Assembly (NCBI GenBank): GCA_002314775.1
Contig: DCHE01000020.1
Span: 1-6,285, forward strand
Reading direction: 5' to 3'
Source: Lachnospiraceae bacterium UBA1760
Lineage (GTDB): Bacteria > Bacillota > Clostridia > Lachnospirales > Lachnospiraceae
DNA length: 6,285 nucleotides
In this document: one piece after another, positions 6,061 through 6,285 of the stretch
Position numbering within the stretch: the stretch's first letter is position 1
Layout of the letters: each line of letters starts with the position of its first letter
Translations under genes and position numbers: made by a program
The notes under the pieces: model-generated
Seen by the model: the letters and a program-made list of their open reading frames with translations, nothing else
The model's database searches: none
Told to the model about the DNA's origin: nothing

Positions 6061-6090
6061 TATTTCTTCTTATTTCTTCTTATTTCTTCA
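6061..6090. repeat. 10-bp tandem repeat across the permease stop codon
   Basis: Three consecutive 10-base units, TATTTCTTCT twice and TATTTCTTCA, span the end of the permease gene. On the minus strand each unit contains AAGAAATAA. The first unit met by the ribosome supplies the last two lysine codons and the TAA stop at 6080, so copy-number change in the later units would leave the protein intact. Strand slippage is the likely origin. Confidence 0.7.
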
Positions 6091-6285
6091 TTGATTTCTT
6101 TTTACGTGCCATAACAACACTCTGGATTACAAGGAATAAGCAAAGCATTGCTGCTATTGTAATTCCTGTCCACCAAGCCTCATCAAGACCTGCTGATGAA
6201 ACAATATTTTGGATTGTTGAAAGTGATAATACACCAAACAATGTACCAACGATATTACCTACACCACCTGTAAGCATTGTTCCAC
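6080..6285 (-). CDS. yjfF: ABC sugar-transporter permease, C-terminal fragment (YjfF-like; cut by window edge)
   Basis: The frame is open to the window edge. It reads Gly-Thr just before the first visible Met, so the true start lies beyond 6285 and the ATG at 6277 is internal. About 67 C-terminal residues are visible. GTMLTGGVGNIVGTLFGV is the conserved loop and helix near the end of BPD_transp_2 (RbsC/YjfF/YtfT) permeases. A final hydrophobic helix (about 6104-6160, WWTGITIAAMLCLFLVIQ) follows, ending in a basic cytoplasmic tail RKKKSMKK. The protein is an inner-membrane subunit that forms the sugar channel with an ATPase partner. It resembles YjfF of the galactofuranose system more than RbsC, which fits the YtfQ-like binding protein next door. 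A YtfT-type paralogue is the main alternative. The 229-bp gap to the next gene holds a hairpin, an operator-like palindrome and a promoter. Confidence 0.82.
   Translation of the reverse strand, partial: GTMLTGGVGNIVGTLFGVLSLSTIQNIVSSAGLDEAWWTGITIAAMLCLFLVIQSVVMARKKKSMKK

Noticed and set aside
1..6285. CRISPR array, tRNA, rRNA, insertion sequence, riboswitch or prophage signatures
   Set aside because: I saw no regularly spaced long repeats, cloverleaf sequences, transposase motifs or structured leaders. The gaps are short and explained by promoters, hairpins and simple repeats.

Overview
The window looks like chromosomal DNA from a low-to-moderate-GC Gram-positive anaerobe, most likely a Lachnospiraceae-type Clostridia. 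This is inferred from the AGGAGG-type ribosome sites, the lipoprotein-type sugar-binding protein, the clostridial-style FGGY kinase standing in for classical AraB, and the moderate base composition. No taxonomic marker gene is present, so the assignment is only to this level. Every gene I can support lies on the minus strand, so transcription runs from high to low coordinates.

The core (about 745-5920) is an L-arabinose uptake and catabolism operon. In transcription order it holds a YtfQ-like sugar-binding lipoprotein (5850-4744), L-arabinose isomerase araA (4715-3222), an FGGY kinase that is most plausibly the L-ribulokinase (3053-1461), and L-ribulose-5-phosphate 4-epimerase araD (1443-745). 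Together they capture a pentose outside the cell and convert L-arabinose to L-ribulose, L-ribulose-5-phosphate and then D-xylulose-5-phosphate, which enters the pentose phosphate pathway. A near-consensus sigma-A promoter (TTGATA, 17 bp, TATAAT) precedes the binding protein and carries a small palindrome in its spacer, a likely operator. A strong hairpin with a T-tract follows araD and closes the operon.

Upstream (6080-6285) is the C-terminal end of an ABC sugar-transporter inner-membrane permease of the YjfF/YtfT/RbsC type, cut by the window edge. It is separated from the operon by a hairpin region, so the binding protein appears to be transcribed with the catabolic genes from its own promoter. 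The permease mRNA may end, or be attenuated, before it.

Downstream (1-570) lies a visibly more AT-rich pair unrelated to arabinose: an SMI1/KNR4 (SUKH) family protein with its own promoter and, 56 bp further on, the first 19 codons of a GNAT-type N-acetyltransferase.

The genes belong to known families and I see no clear previously undescribed system. The points most worth checking are the mutually exclusive hairpins and operator-like palindromes between permease and binding protein, the non-AraB kinase, the nested inverted repeats after araD, and the orphan SUKH protein.
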